A stretch of 37,150 nucleotides of DNA from Cyanothece sp. BG0011 (GCF_003013815.1 NZ_PRLH01000009.1:1-37150); one strand, 5' to 3'; shown: positions 1-8,408, counted from the stretch's first letter. Made by a program: numbers and translations. Notes: a model not told the origin generated them from the letters alone.

Positions 1-233
1 AGCCGTCATATGGTGGTTTCAGTGCTAATACTAAGTTAGCCTTTTGGTACTTTTTAGCCCAAGGAATGGTAGAAGGATTAATTATTCCGATGCCCGATCA
101 ATATGACTTAGGTGAGGCAGAAACCGAGTGGTTAGGTTCTCTTGAATCCTTAGAATTTAATACCCAAATCACTGTATTACGTGAAATAGCTGATAATATG
201 GGTATCGATCCCACTGCCAATATTTCTGCATAA
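1..233 (+). CDS. Helical carotenoid protein (OCP N-terminal-domain homologue), 3' end only
   Basis: Only the last 76 codons are present; the 5' end lies outside the window. The segment contains KLAFWYFL, a PMPDQYDL stretch and QITVLRE. These align by eye with the end of the N-terminal carotenoid-binding domain of orange carotenoid protein (KLGFWYRL, PIPAGYQL and QITVLRN there). In OCP this part carries the Trp near the carotenoid ring and the Arg that bridges to the C-terminal domain. The frame stops about 18 residues after ITVLR, so there is no linker and no NTF2-like C-terminal domain. That architecture is that of the stand-alone helical carotenoid proteins, which bind carotenoid and are linked to singlet-oxygen or excess-light protection. 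It faces a small convergent gene across a shared hairpin. Subfamily cannot be decided from this fragment. Confidence 0.85.
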   Translation, partial: PSYGGFSANTKLAFWYFLAQGMVEGLIIPMPDQYDLGEAETEWLGSLESLEFNTQITVLREIADNMGIDPTANISA

Positions 234-304
234 TCTTATCAGGATAAAAGTTTCTTTGCTGTTCTAGTTACAGAATCCTCTCCTCTCAATATACAGAATC
301 ATCA

Positions 305-335
305 AAAAAGCTCCCTTCAATTGAAGGGAGTTTTA
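305..335. terminator. Bidirectional intrinsic terminator
   Basis: A perfect 20-base palindrome, CTCCCTTCAATTGAAGGGAG (311-330), is preceded by an A-run and followed by TTTT. It sits between the convergent carotenoid-protein gene and the 68-residue gene, so it can end transcripts from both sides. Confidence 0.8.
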
Positions 336-381
336 ATTGATATTGATAAAGCGAAAAAACCAAGAATAACGATTAAACTAT

Positions 382-588
382 TTAATAGCTCTCATCCCCT
401 ACCGTCGTTTTTAAGGCTAATAATAAATTTTGTTGATTAAGGTGATCAGCTAAGGTTTGTCTGAGGGATAAATCGATACTTTTTGTGGCTAAAATGTCTG
501 ATGCTTTTTGTCTCGCAAAGGCGCGACTAACAACATCGCCACTTTCAATCTTTTCCATTAACTGATTCAGTTCTTTTACATTAGTCAT
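382..588 (-). CDS. Hypothetical small protein, 68 aa
   Basis: I do not recognise this protein. It is 68 residues, begins MTNVKELNQLMEKIESGD and is soluble and probably all-helical, with many Leu, Gln and Lys/Glu and no membrane segment or signal peptide. An ATG start is used, with no strong ribosome-binding site visible. The coding strand converges on the carotenoid-protein gene with a perfect terminator hairpin between them, which supports a real transcription unit. It is too short to resemble the fluorescence recovery protein that often neighbours OCP, and nothing in its sequence suggests that function. Codon use is similar to that of its neighbours. Confidence that it is a gene is moderate; function unknown. 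Confidence 0.55.
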   Translation of the reverse strand: MTNVKELNQLMEKIESGDVVSRAFARQKASDILATKSIDLSLRQTLADHLNQQNLLLALKTTVGDESY

Positions 589-891
589 TTTACTATGCTC
601 TTAGTTGTCTTGAGGTTAAGTGATAAAAACTCTTGTGCAGAATTGCTCAAAATATACACAGAGTGATAGTTATCTTTTGGTAATTTTAATAAAAATATAA
701 CAAGTTAACTAACCACAAGTGATTGTTTGAAGCTCTTTTATCTTAACAAATGTTTAAAATATGATCAGTGATCACGATCAGAGTAAAGCAAACCCCCCTT
801 TTTAAAGCATGGATGGGTGGGAGTGGGTAATTTTTTTGTGCTGGCCAAAGCAAAAAAATTTTAAACTGAAAGATGGACTCAAACGAGAAAC
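589..891. other. Intergenic region before alaS
   Basis: About 300 bases with no convincing coding frame. It holds a palindromic patch, TGATCAGTGATCACGATCA, near 764-780. A C-run followed by TTTTTAAAG and a degenerate G-rich stretch (about 793-827) looks like a decayed copy of the C/G hairpin repeat seen further along. It should carry the divergent promoters of the 68-residue gene and alaS, but I see no pair of boxes good enough to call. Confidence 0.4.
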
Positions 892-3537
892 ATGATAATG
901 ACCACAACCGTACCTTTTCTGACCGGAAATCAAATACGCGATCGCTTTTTACAATTCTACGCTCAACACAATCACCAAATTCTACCCAGTGCGTCTCTTG
1001 TTCCTGAAGATCCTACCGTACTTCTGACCATTGCAGGGATGCTTCCCTTTAAACCGATTTTCCTGGGTCAAAAACAGTCCGACTTCCCCCGCGCTACCAC
1101 CTCTCAAAAGTGTATCCGAACCAATGATATCGAAAATGTAGGACGCACCGCTAGACATCACACCTTCTTTGAGATGTTGGGGAATTTTAGCTTTGGGGAC
1201 TATTTTAAAGAACAAGCCATTAAATGGGCCTGGGAACTGTCTACCAAAGTGTATCAGTTACCCCCAGAAAATATTGTGGTAAGTGTGTTTGAAAAAGACG
1301 ATGAAGCCTTTAAACTATGGGAAGAAATGATCGGTATTCCTCCCCAACGAATTAAACGCATGGGAGAAAAAGATAACTTCTGGAAAGCTGGACCCACTGG
1401 TCCTTGTGGTCCATGTTCAGAACTCTATTATGACTTTCATCCTGAACTGGGAGAGGACAATATTGATCTCGAAGATGATACCCGTTTTATCGAGTTCTAT
1501 AACTTGGTATTTATGGAATATAATCGGGATGCCGAGGGAAATCTAACCCCATTACAAAACAAAAATATTGACACCGGAATGGGGTTAGAACGGATGGCGC
1601 AAATCTTACAAAAAGTGCCTAATAATTATGAGACGGATCTGATTTTTCCTATTATTGAAACTGCGGCTAACATTGCTAAGATTGACTACCAAAAAGCGAC
1701 AGAAAAAACTAAAGTCTCTTTAAAAGTAATCGGGGATCATGTGCGCTCAGTGGTTCACATGATTAGTGATGGGATTACCGCATCAAATACCGATAGAGGT
1801 TACGTTTTACGCCGTTTAATTCGTCGGGTAGTACGTCATGGTCGCCTAATAGGAATTGAGGGACAATTTATTAATCAAGTAGCAGAAACTGCGATCCAAC
1901 TTTCTGAAAATGCTTATCCCCAAGTTAAGGAAAGAGAAAGCTTTATTAAAGGAGAATTAGAACGGGAAGAAACCGCTTTCTTAAAAACCTTAGAACGGGG
2001 AGAAAAGTTACTCGCTGAAATCATTGAAAAAACTGAGACACAAGGGCAAATTTCAGGAGTAGATGCCTTTACTTTATATGATACTTATGGCTTCCCCTTA
2101 GAACTTACCCAAGAAATTGCAGAAGAAAGCAATTTAACGGTGGATATAGAAGAATTTGAAACGGAAATGAAGCAGCAACAAGAACGGTCAAAAGCTGCCC
2201 ACGAAACCATTGATTTAACGGTACAAGGTAGCTTAGATAAGTTAGCTGAACACATTCATCCGACGGCATTTTTAGGCTATACTGACTTACAATCAACTGC
2301 TAAAGTGGAAGCGGTTTTAATTCAAGGAAAATCTGTTGAGACAGCAGAAGCCGGAACCGAGGTTCAAATCGTATTAGATCAGACTCCCTTCTATGGAGAA
2401 TCAGGGGGACAGATAGGCGATCGCGGATTTTTGACAGGGGAAAATTTAGTTATTCGGGTCGACGATGTGCAAAAAGAATCAGGGATTTTTGTTCATTTTG
2501 GTCGAGTAGAAAGGGGTCAGGTTTCTGTTAATGATCAAGTCAATGCTACTATTGATAGAGCCTGTCGCCGTCAAGTACAAGCTAATCATACCGCAACCCA
2601 TTTATTACAAGCTGCTTTGAAGAAAGTTGTCGATAATTCTATCTCTCAAGCTGGTTCATTAGTGGCCTTTGATCGCTTAAGATTTGACTTCAATTGTCCC
2701 CGTGCGGTAACCTCAGAAGAATTACAAGAAATTGAGGATTTAATTAATAGTTGGATCGCTGAGGCACACGAGACAGAAATTGCAGTGATGCCCATGGAAA
2801 CTGCCAAAGAAAAAGGGGCGATCGCTATGTTTGGGGAAAAATACGGGGCCGACGTTCGTGTCATCGATGTGCCAGGGGTTTCTATGGAATTATGCGGCGG
2901 AACTCATGTTAAAAATACTGCCGAAATTGGCTTGTTTAAAATTATGTCTGAAAGTGGTATTTCTTCCGGGGTAAGACGTATTGAAGCGGTAGCCGGTCCT
3001 GCGGTTTTAGAGTATTTGAAAGTCAGGGAAACGGTAGTTAAGGATCTCTGCGATCGCTTTAAAATTAAACCGGAAGAAATTAGCGATCGCATTACTACTT
3101 TACAGTCTGAACTCAAAACCACTCAAAAAGAATTAGAAGCGGTTAAACAAGACCTTGCTGTGGCAAAATCTGACCAATTATTAACCGAAGCTGAAACCAT
3201 TGGTGAGTTTAAACTGTTGGTGTCAGACATGGGAGAAATGGACGCAAAAGCTTTACAAACTGCCGCAGAAAGATTACAACAAAAACTAGGGGAAGGGGCG
3301 GTTATTTTAGGTTCCATTCCCTCAGAAGGAAAGGTGAGTTTAGTAGCAGCTTTTAGTAAAAAAGTCAATAAAGAAAAGCAACTGCAGGCCGGAAAATTCA
3401 TCGGTCAAATTGCTAAAATATGCGGCGGTGGCGGCGGAGGTCGTCCTAATTTAGCCCAAGCTGGAGGAAGAGAACCCAGTAAGCTATCTGAAGCCTTATC
3501 TACTGCTAAACAGCAACTAACAGAAAGCTTACAATAA
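892..3537 (+). CDS. alaS: Alanyl-tRNA synthetase
   Basis: Charges tRNA-Ala with alanine and clears mis-charged Ser/Gly in the cytoplasm. The 881-residue protein has the full bacterial AlaRS plan: a class II catalytic core (GMLPFKPIF and the [15 protein letters not shown] region near the N-terminus), an editing domain with HTATH (His566, His570) and CGGTH (Cys668, His672) supplying the zinc/editing ligands, and a C-Ala domain ending in a glycine-rich [16 protein letters not shown] segment from Cys844. Length is normal and nothing is missing. Two ATG codons lie two codons apart (892 and 898) and either could initiate. It appears monocistronic, with a strong hairpin just after the stop. Confidence 0.97.
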   Translation: MIMTTTVPFLTGNQIRDRFLQFYAQHNHQILPSASLVPEDPTVLLTIAGMLPFKPIFLGQKQSDFPRATTSQKCIRTNDIENVGRTARHHTFFEMLGNFSFGDYFKEQAIKWAWELSTKVYQLPPENIVVSVFEKDDEAFKLWEEMIGIPPQRIKRMGEKDNFWKAGPTGPCGPCSELYYDFHPELGEDNIDLEDDTRFIEFYNLVFMEYNRDAEGNLTPLQNKNIDTGMGLERMAQILQKVPNNYETDLIFPIIETAANIAKIDYQKATEKTKVSLKVIGDHVRSVVHMISDGITASNTDRGYVLRRLIRRVVRHGRLIGIEGQFINQVAETAIQLSENAYPQVKERESFIKGELEREETAFLKTLERGEKLLAEIIEKTETQGQISGVDAFTLYDTYGFPLELTQEIAEESNLTVDIEEFETEMKQQQERSKAAHETIDLTVQGSLDKLAEHIHPTAFLGYTDLQSTAKVEAVLIQGKSVETAEAGTEVQIVLDQTPFYGESGGQIGDRGFLTGENLVIRVDDVQKESGIFVHFGRVERGQVSVNDQVNATIDRACRRQVQANHTATHLLQAALKKVVDNSISQAGSLVAFDRLRFDFNCPRAVTSEELQEIEDLINSWIAEAHETEIAVMPMETAKEKGAIAMFGEKYGADVRVIDVPGVSMELCGGTHVKNTAEIGLFKIMSESGISSGVRRIEAVAGPAVLEYLKVRETVVKDLCDRFKIKPEEISDRITTLQSELKTTQKELEAVKQDLAVAKSDQLLTEAETIGEFKLLVSDMGEMDAKALQTAAERLQQKLGEGAVILGSIPSEGKVSLVAAFSKKVNKEKQLQAGKFIGQIAKICGGGGGGRPNLAQAGGREPSKLSEALSTAKQQLTESLQ

Positions 3538-3542
3538 ATACA

Positions 3543-3570
3543 GTAGGGTGGGCATTGCCCACCTTACTTT
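3543..3570 (+). terminator. Hairpin after alaS (dispersed cyanobacterial GGTGGGCA repeat)
   Basis: An 11-bp stem with one G-U pair (3543-3553 with 3557-3567) encloses a 3-base loop and is followed by TTT. The core GGTGGGCATTGCCCACC is a hairpin type that I recall as common between cyanobacterial genes, so it may be both a repeat copy and the alaS terminator. Confidence 0.65.
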
Positions 3571-3598
3571 AACTTAAATATATATAAGAGTTTCACCC

Positions 3599-3886
3599 AT
3601 GAACGAACCGACTAGCGTCAGCTACCCCATAGCAGAAATTCTCAAAGAACTTAAACAGGATATTAAAGAAGTCAATCAAAAGTTAGACAAAGTCAACACC
3701 AAACTAAACACGATTGAGGTTGAATTAGCAGAAGTAAAAACAGAAGTTAAAGGTATCAAAGATGATGTTAACGAATTAAAAGGATCAACTAAAGCACAAA
3801 TCTGGACATTGATCGGAATTTTAGTGACGGCCGTTAGTGGTTTTCTTATTGCTGTGGCTAGATTTGTTTTTTCTCCAGTCGCTTAA
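3599..3886 (+). CDS. Small coiled-coil protein with C-terminal membrane segment (XhlA-like)
   Basis: A 95-residue protein. Residues about 10-65 form a strongly heptad-patterned coiled coil (ILKELKQDIKEVNQKLDKVN and similar units). Residues about 68-90 form one hydrophobic membrane segment (IWTLIGILVTAVSGFLIAVA). This layout resembles the small haemolysin-XhlA-like or DUF1640-like proteins common in cyanobacteria, but I cannot assign a function. The most likely topology is a tail-anchored oligomer with its coiled coil in the cytoplasm. The gene lies alone between alaS and tRNA-Arg, with an ATG start and a weak ribosome-binding site. Confidence 0.65.
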   Translation: MNEPTSVSYPIAEILKELKQDIKEVNQKLDKVNTKLNTIEVELAEVKTEVKGIKDDVNELKGSTKAQIWTLIGILVTAVSGFLIAVARFVFSPVA

Positions 3887-3910
3887 AGAAAAAGTCAATC
3901 GCCAATTTAA

Positions 3911-3984
3911 CGGGACTGGCCGGATTTGAACCGGCGACCTAGCGCTTAGGAGGCGCTTGCTCTATCCAACTGAGCCACAGCCCC
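3911..3984 (-). tRNA. tRNA-Arg (anticodon CCU)
   Basis: The minus strand folds into a complete cloverleaf. The acceptor stem pairs GGGGCTG with CAGTCCC (one G-U), the D arm is GCTC/GAGC, and the T arm is GCCGG-TTCGAAT-CCGGC. The anticodon stem AGCGC/GCGCT encloses the loop CTCCTAA, giving anticodon CCU. The discriminator base is G and no CCA is encoded, so the 3' end must be added after transcription. Confidence 0.95.
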
Positions 3985-4022
3985 ATTTATCACTGTCTAT
4001 TATAGCCTGAGTTTACAGTGAA

Positions 4023-4050
4023 CAGTGATCAGTTATCAGTGATCAGTTAT
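4023..4050. repeat. Perfect tandem duplication of a 14-mer
   Basis: CAGTGATCAGTTAT occurs twice in direct succession (4023-4036 and 4037-4050), preceded by a partial copy. The TGA stop and last codons of the minus-strand binding-protein gene lie inside the second copy. Confidence 0.85.
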
Positions 4051-5335
4051 TTAGATTATTCCACTCATTGGCAGCATCTTGTAACGCTTGTTCTGCTGTT
4101 TTTTCGTTTAACATAGCAGCTTGTAGGTTTTCATAGATAATCTTTTGTAATTGGTTAATATTGTCTTGCGGTGGTACTAAGACTTGAGCCTCTTGTAATT
4201 GTTTAGCACTAATCGCGATCGCTTGTGATAATGCGCTTGTTTCGGATGAGTTTTCTTGTTCATTAATATAGGTTTCTATTGCCTTTACTGTTGAAGGTAA
4301 AACGTTGGCTTCTTTGGCGAATTTTAATTGATTTTCTGTGTTAGTAACAAAGGTAGCAAATTCAATGGCTTCTTGAGGTTTATCGGTACTTTTAGGAATA
4401 ACTAAGTTCATCACTGCCACATTTTTTTTACCGGTTTCTCCTGTAATTTGAGGAGAGGCCGCGGAGACTTCGGCAATAGTAGGAGCATTATTAATAATAA
4501 CGTTAAAGGATTCTGCACCAGTTGATAATAAGGCAATTTCTCCTGATTGATATAAGTCGATCGCATGGCGATGGCCTTGGGTTAGCACTTCTGGGGGTAA
4601 TAATTCTTGTTGATATAAATCGATCCAATAACGAAACGCTTCTAACCCTTCTGGACTGTTAAAAGCTGCTTTTCCGTTTTCATCAACTAAAGTAACACCC
4701 ATTTGTACTAAAGATTCTAAAACCTCTCCAGAATCTCCAGGCACAAAGGTGAAAAACATGGCATATTTTCCTGTTTTTTCTTTTAAGGTTGCAGCGACTT
4801 CTGCTAATTCTTGAAAAGTCGTCGGCGGGTTTTCAATGCCGGCCTGTTTGAGGAGTTCTTGATTATAAATAGCGATTCGTGTTGTTAAATACCAAGGCAA
4901 ACCAAAACTAATATTATTGACTGTTCCAGCTTCCCAAATATTGGGTAAATAGGTTTCTTTTTCTTCAGGGGAAAGATAATCATTTTCTGTTAAATTTAAC
5001 CAAGCATTACGACTGGCTAATTTAGAAGCAAAATTAGGATTTAGATTGACCACATCGGGGGCAGTATTAGCAGAAACGGCGGTTAAAATTTTACTTTCCA
5101 TGGCTGACCAAGGAATGTCAACCCAACGAATTTTAACCCCTTCGTGTTCTTGTTCAAATTGTTGTATTAATTCGGTAAAATAAGGGGTAAATTGCGGTTG
5201 TAGCTGCATTGTCCAAAATTCCAATTCTTGACCACTGTTGGAAGATTGGCCATTATTACAACTAATTAGAAAACTCAAGATTAAGCCGAGTAATCCCCAT
5301 AAAGCCAATTTACTGAAATTAATTAATTTACTCAT
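4043..5335 (-). CDS. ABC transporter family 1 extracellular solute-binding lipoprotein (sugar type)
   Basis: A 430-residue periplasmic binding protein. The N-terminal hydrophobic signal ends in the lipobox LISC, so Cys26 would be lipidated. The rest fits the family 1 maltose/glycerol-phosphate/sugar binding fold: a start typical of the class (LEFWTMQLQPQFTPYFTELI), the NFASKLASRNAWLNLT domain, and a late NLVIPKSTDKPQEAIEFA segment typical of UgpB/MalE-like proteins. The ligand cannot be named. The gene is 55 bases downstream of an amino-acid-type ABC ATPase on the same strand, but no sugar permease genes are nearby, so its partners must be encoded elsewhere. The last codons overlap a tandem 14-base repeat. 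Confidence 0.88.
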   Translation of the reverse strand: MSKLINFSKLALWGLLGLILSFLISCNNGQSSNSGQELEFWTMQLQPQFTPYFTELIQQFEQEHEGVKIRWVDIPWSAMESKILTAVSANTAPDVVNLNPNFASKLASRNAWLNLTENDYLSPEEKETYLPNIWEAGTVNNISFGLPWYLTTRIAIYNQELLKQAGIENPPTTFQELAEVAATLKEKTGKYAMFFTFVPGDSGEVLESLVQMGVTLVDENGKAAFNSPEGLEAFRYWIDLYQQELLPPEVLTQGHRHAIDLYQSGEIALLSTGAESFNVIINNAPTIAEVSAASPQITGETGKKNVAVMNLVIPKSTDKPQEAIEFATFVTNTENQLKFAKEANVLPSTVKAIETYINEQENSSETSALSQAIAISAKQLQEAQVLVPPQDNINQLQKIIYENLQAAMLNEKTAEQALQDAANEWNNLNN

Positions 5336-5390
5336 TTTTAATAATTAATAATAGTTTCTAGATGATGGTTTTTTATACCCAACACTCATT

Positions 5391-6161
5391 TTATTCTCCT
5401 AAATAAGCCTCAAGAACTGTAGAATTTTGTTGTATTTCTGTGGGGGTTCCATCGGCCAAGTTAGTGCCTTCAGCTAACACCCAAACATGATCACATAAGG
5501 ACATGACGACATCCATATTATGTTCAATAATTAAAAAAGAAATCCCCTGTTGATTCCAAGTTTTAATATGCTCACAAATTTGTCCGATGAGAGTCGGATT
5601 AACGCCGGCGGCCGGTTCGTCTAGTAAAATGAGTTTAGGGCGAGTCATGAGGGTTCTTGCCATTTCTAGGAGTTTGCGCTGTCCCCCAGACAAGGCCCCG
5701 GCATAGTCGTGGCGTTTTTCTATTAAACCGACAGATTCTAAAATAGAAAGGGCTTTTTCTTTATTTGCTCGTTCCTCTTGTTTAACCTGTTTTCGTTTTA
5801 AGCAGAGTTGCCAGACGCTTTCCCCGGTTTGTTTTTGGGTGGCCAATAACATATTTTCTAAGACGCTAAGACGGGATAACACCCTAGCCACTTGGAAAGT
5901 CCGAATACATCCTTGTAACGCGATTTGATGAGGAGATAAATGGTGAATCGGTTCTCCATCAAAAATGACTTCCCCTTGATCGGGACGGATAAAATTAGAT
6001 AAAAGATTAAATAAAGTGGTTTTTCCCGCCCCGTTGGGTCCAATTAGTCCGGTAATGCTGCCTTGTTTGACCTGTATTTGAGCATTGTCTACCGCCTTTA
6101 AGCCACCAAAGCTTTTAGATAATTGTTTCGCATCCAAAATGATAGAAGAAGAATTGCTCAT
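5391..6161 (-). CDS. ABC transporter ATPase, LivG/NatA type (branched-chain/neutral amino acids)
   Basis: A 256-residue ATPase subunit with every ABC motif intact: Walker A GPNGAGKTT (41-49), signature LSGGQ (157-161), Walker B LILLDEP with Asp181-Glu182, and switch His214. The RTFQVARVLSRLSVLENM segment and the overall length match LivG-type subunits of hydrophobic amino-acid importers (NatA in cyanobacteria). The usual partner genes (LivF-type ATPase, two permeases, periplasmic binding protein) are absent here. The downstream binding protein is of the unrelated sugar type, so shared transcription is plausible but shared function is not. ATG start; the gene is divergent from clpS. Confidence 0.88.
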   Translation of the reverse strand: MSNSSSIILDAKQLSKSFGGLKAVDNAQIQVKQGSITGLIGPNGAGKTTLFNLLSNFIRPDQGEVIFDGEPIHHLSPHQIALQGCIRTFQVARVLSRLSVLENMLLATQKQTGESVWQLCLKRKQVKQEERANKEKALSILESVGLIEKRHDYAGALSGGQRKLLEMARTLMTRPKLILLDEPAAGVNPTLIGQICEHIKTWNQQGISFLIIEHNMDVVMSLCDHVWVLAEGTNLADGTPTEIQQNSTVLEAYLGE

Positions 6162-6287
6162 TGCTCAAACCAAGCTTAAATAAATCAATGTGAGGGAAAC
6201 AAGAATATCAGATAGTATGAATTGCGCCTCATGATAACATATCCTGACCATTGTATTACGTAAACACTAAGTACACTTGAATTTAGA

Positions 6288-6317
6288 TTGACAAAAAGTC
6301 TATTTTATGCATCTAAT
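6288..6317 (+). promoter_or_regulatory. Probable sigma-70 promoter of clpS
   Basis: TTGACA (6288-6293) and TCTAAT (6312-6317) are separated by 18 bases, which places a transcript start about 50 bases before the clpS ATG. The -35 box is perfect and the -10 box matches at 5 of 6 positions. Confidence 0.6.
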
Positions 6318-6372
6318 CAAAGACATGATTTTTTTGGTAACATAATGCAAAACAAGGAGAATAGCTAGAGCG

Positions 6373-6666
6373 ATGACAACAGAAGTAATCGAAAAACGAT
6401 CTTCATCCACTTCTACGGTTCGTAAACCAGCCCCTCGATATCGGGTTTTGTTGCATAACGATGACTTCAACTCTATGGAATATGTGGTTCAAACCTTGAT
6501 GCAAACCGTATCAGGAATGACCCAACCCCAAGCTGTCGATATTATGATGGAAGCCCATACCAATGGGACAGCTTTGGTTATTACCTGTGCCTTAGAACCG
6601 GCAGAATTTTATTGTGAAACGCTCAAAAATCATGGTTTAACTAGCACCATTGAACCGGACGAGTAA
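6373..6666 (+). CDS. clpS: ATP-dependent Clp protease adaptor ClpS
   Basis: A 97-residue adaptor that delivers N-degron substrates to the Clp unfoldase/protease in the cytosol. After a flexible, Ser/Thr-rich N-terminus of about 20 residues comes the ClpS core. It includes HNDDFNSMEYVV, whose Asn29-Asp30 and Met35 correspond to the residues that hold the substrate N-terminus in E. coli ClpS. His62 in AHTNGTALV corresponds to the pocket His. Length and motif content are normal. An AAGGAGA ribosome-binding site lies upstream of the ATG, and a well-formed promoter lies about 55 bases before the start. Confidence 0.95.
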   Translation: MTTEVIEKRSSSTSTVRKPAPRYRVLLHNDDFNSMEYVVQTLMQTVSGMTQPQAVDIMMEAHTNGTALVITCALEPAEFYCETLKNHGLTSTIEPDE

Positions 6667-6761
6667 CAGGGATAATAATCTAATCCATCTAAAACTATTA
6701 TTTCAAGTGTTTTTGACACTGAATCATGTTATTAAAAAAATCTTAGCGCGTCTTTGAATCC

Positions 6762-7592
6762 TTGAACATTAACTTTACCATAATTGCTAATTACCCAGCA
6801 GCGATACGGCTGGGGATTTTTATAATTTTACTCTTGGTGTTATGGCTTCCTCTAGCTATTCCTATTTATTTACTATTAAACAGTGATCCTAATTTAACCA
6901 CAATTGTCACCATGGCAATTCTTTATTTAGAGTTTATTGTTTTGTTATTTATTTGGAATAAAAAAGTTTATAAAATTGATCGTTGGTGGCGAGATTATGG
7001 ATTAGTCTTTACTCGCAAGAATGGTATTGAGTTGGTCAATGGTTTAAGTTTAGGTTTATCATTTACTTTTGGATTATTCATTATAGAAGCCATTTTAGGC
7101 TGGATCAAATTTGTCCCACCTGCTGATAATTTTACCGTGATTATTTTTGAAGGTTTATTAAGTGCCTTAGGCATTGGTTTAGCAGAAGAATTATTTTTTA
7201 GAGGTTGGCTACTAGAAGAACTCAAAAAAGATTATCATTCCAAAACAGTTGTGTTAACGAATGGAATTATCTTTGCTATTTTGCACTTTTTAAAACCCAT
7301 AGCAGAAATTCTGAGAACTTTTCCCCAATTTCCGGCCTTATTTTTATTAGGAATAACATTAGTGTGGGGGAAAATGGGTCACGGTAACCGTTTGGGAATT
7401 TGTATCGGACTGCATGGGGGGTTAGTATGGGGATATTACATACTCAATGTCGGTGAATTGGTGCATTATACCGATCAAGTATCTCCCCTATTAACGGGAA
7501 TAGATAATAATCCCCTTGCCGGAATCATGGGGTTAATCGGGTTAGGGCTATTAAGTCTTTTGATGAAACGAAAAGCTCAGATAAGAGCCTAA
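6762..7592 (+). CDS. CPBP-family intramembrane metalloprotease (CAAX-protease-like)
   Basis: A polytopic membrane protein of about 276 residues with about seven hydrophobic segments. The three conserved motifs of the CPBP/Abi glutamic-type intramembrane proteases are present: EELFFR (Glu142, Glu143, Arg147), FAILH (His175), and a third His218 in CIGLHGGLVWG. The catalytic set therefore looks intact. Substrates in cyanobacteria are generally unknown. The frame has no ATG before the first membrane span: the likely start is TTG at 6762, since the upstream in-frame ATG at 6726 runs into TAG after six codons. The gene follows clpS by about 95 bases and could be co-transcribed with it, linking two proteolysis genes, but that is inference. 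Confidence 0.85.
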   Translation: MNINFTIIANYPAAIRLGIFIILLLVLWLPLAIPIYLLLNSDPNLTTIVTMAILYLEFIVLLFIWNKKVYKIDRWWRDYGLVFTRKNGIELVNGLSLGLSFTFGLFIIEAILGWIKFVPPADNFTVIIFEGLLSALGIGLAEELFFRGWLLEELKKDYHSKTVVLTNGIIFAILHFLKPIAEILRTFPQFPALFLLGITLVWGKMGHGNRLGICIGLHGGLVWGYYILNVGELVHYTDQVSPLLTGIDNNPLAGIMGLIGLGLLSLLMKRKAQIRA

Positions 7593-7691
7593 AGGGAGTC
7601 AGGAGTAGGAGTTTCGGGGGGACGATGGCTAATCAATATCCTCTGAATAGGAAACAAACAAGAAAAAATCTAAAAAAAATTAAAAAATCTA

Positions 7692-7720
7692 TTAACCAAA
7701 AGACAATCTTGTGATACGAT
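7692..7720 (+). promoter_or_regulatory. Possible promoter of tRNA-Leu
   Basis: TTAACC (7692-7697) and TACGAT (7715-7720) have a 17-base spacer and lie about 45 bases before the mature 5' end. Each box matches consensus at about 4 of 6 positions. Confidence 0.35.
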
Positions 7721-7764
7721 AAGTAATTGTCGGTGAAAAAAGCTAATTTAGCTTCTGACCTGAC

Positions 7765-8076
7765 GGGGGCGTGGCGGAATGGTAGACGCTACGGACTTAA
7801 GTAAAATTGAGCCTTGTTAGAGAAATCTTACAAGTGTCAGCTCTCAAATTCAGGGAAACCTAAGTCTAGTTTAATAGATAGGGCAATCCTGAGCCAAGCT
7901 AAAGCCGAAAGGGTTTAGAAGGTGCAGAGACTCGACGGGAGCTACCCTAACAGATCAAGCTGAGGGTAAAGGGAGAGTCCAATTCTCAAAGCTCGGATGA
8001 CGCAGTAGCGAAAGCTGCAAGAGAATGAAAATCCGTTGACCGCAAGGTCGTGAGAGTTCAAGTCTCTCCGCCCCCA
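7765..8076 (+). tRNA. tRNA-Leu (anticodon UAA), interrupted by a group I intron
   Basis: Exon 1 (7765-7798) begins GGGGGCGTGGCGG and ends in the anticodon loop at ...GGACTT. Exon 2 (8028-8076) resumes AAAATCCGTTGACC and ends CTCCGCCCCCA. Together they form an 83-base leucine tRNA with a long variable arm. The 7-bp acceptor stem is GGGGGCG/CGCCCCC and the discriminator is A. The anticodon stem ACGGA/TCCGT encloses CTTAAAA, so the anticodon is UAA, split after its U. No CCA is encoded. The split position is the classic one for the cyanobacterial and plastid trnL-UAA intron. Confidence 0.95.
7799..8027 (+). other. Group I intron in tRNA-Leu(UAA)
   Basis: The 229-base insertion lies between U34 and A35 of the anticodon and ends in G, as group I introns do. 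The conserved P-element ATTCAGGGAAACC (about 7850-7862) and an R-like core GACTCGACGGGAGCTACCC (about 7929-7947) are readable. It encodes no protein and is in the usual short range for this intron. It probably self-splices in cyanobacteria; exact edges are inferred from tRNA folding. Confidence 0.9.
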
Positions 8077-8232
8077 TATCATTTCAGTCTAGTAATCCAA
8101 CCTATTTTTTCATTTAATTAGCAAATCCTTTATTAAGTCAGCCTCTTTCTCCTGAGTCTGCCCAAGATTATTTGACTCAATTAAATAGCAATATTTATGT
8201 TTAAACAATATGTTTTTTTTGGCAAAATTCTA

Positions 8233-8287
8233 GGGCGATCTGCTTCGCAGTGCCTTCGTAGGTTGGGTTGAGGTGACGAAACCCAAC
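8233..8287. repeat. Dispersed cyanobacterial hairpin repeat
   Basis: A CTGC-TTC-GCAG mini-hairpin is followed by GTTGGGTT (8262-8269), which pairs perfectly with AACCCAAC (8280-8287) across a 10-base loop. From memory, sequences of this kind recur between genes in many cyanobacteria. Confidence 0.55.
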
Positions 8288-8346
8288 ATAATCATTTCAT
8301 AGTGAATTTAAATGATAATATTTTATTATTTAAAATAATTTTTGTT

Positions 8347-8390
8347 GATGATTATCATTAACAATCATTATCATTATCATTATCGATAAT
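8347..8390. promoter_or_regulatory. Fur-box-like hexamer array upstream of the malic enzyme
   Basis: Read on the minus strand, the stretch contains three consecutive GATAAT hexamers, then GATTGT and an inverted ATGATAATCAT. The Fur consensus is built from such GATAAT units in direct and inverted order. It lies directly before the ribosome-binding site, where a bound repressor could block initiation. A simple hexamer microsatellite is the alternative. Confidence 0.45.
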
Positions 8391-8408
8391 TTTTAGGGAG
8401 TCACTAAA

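Larger units (their letters stand above)
8077..8408. other. Intergenic region before the malic enzyme
   Basis: About 330 bases without a gene. After the tRNA it is AT-rich, then carries a composite dispersed repeat with a TTGGGTT/AACCCAA hairpin. Next comes a long A/T tract and a TATCAT hexamer array that resembles a Fur-binding site, ending at the GGAG ribosome-binding site of the malic enzyme. Confidence 0.6.

Noticed and set aside
3123-3401. 92-codon minus-strand frame inside alaS
   Set aside because: Lies wholly within alaS and reads as shadow sequence; no ribosome-binding site or conserved features.
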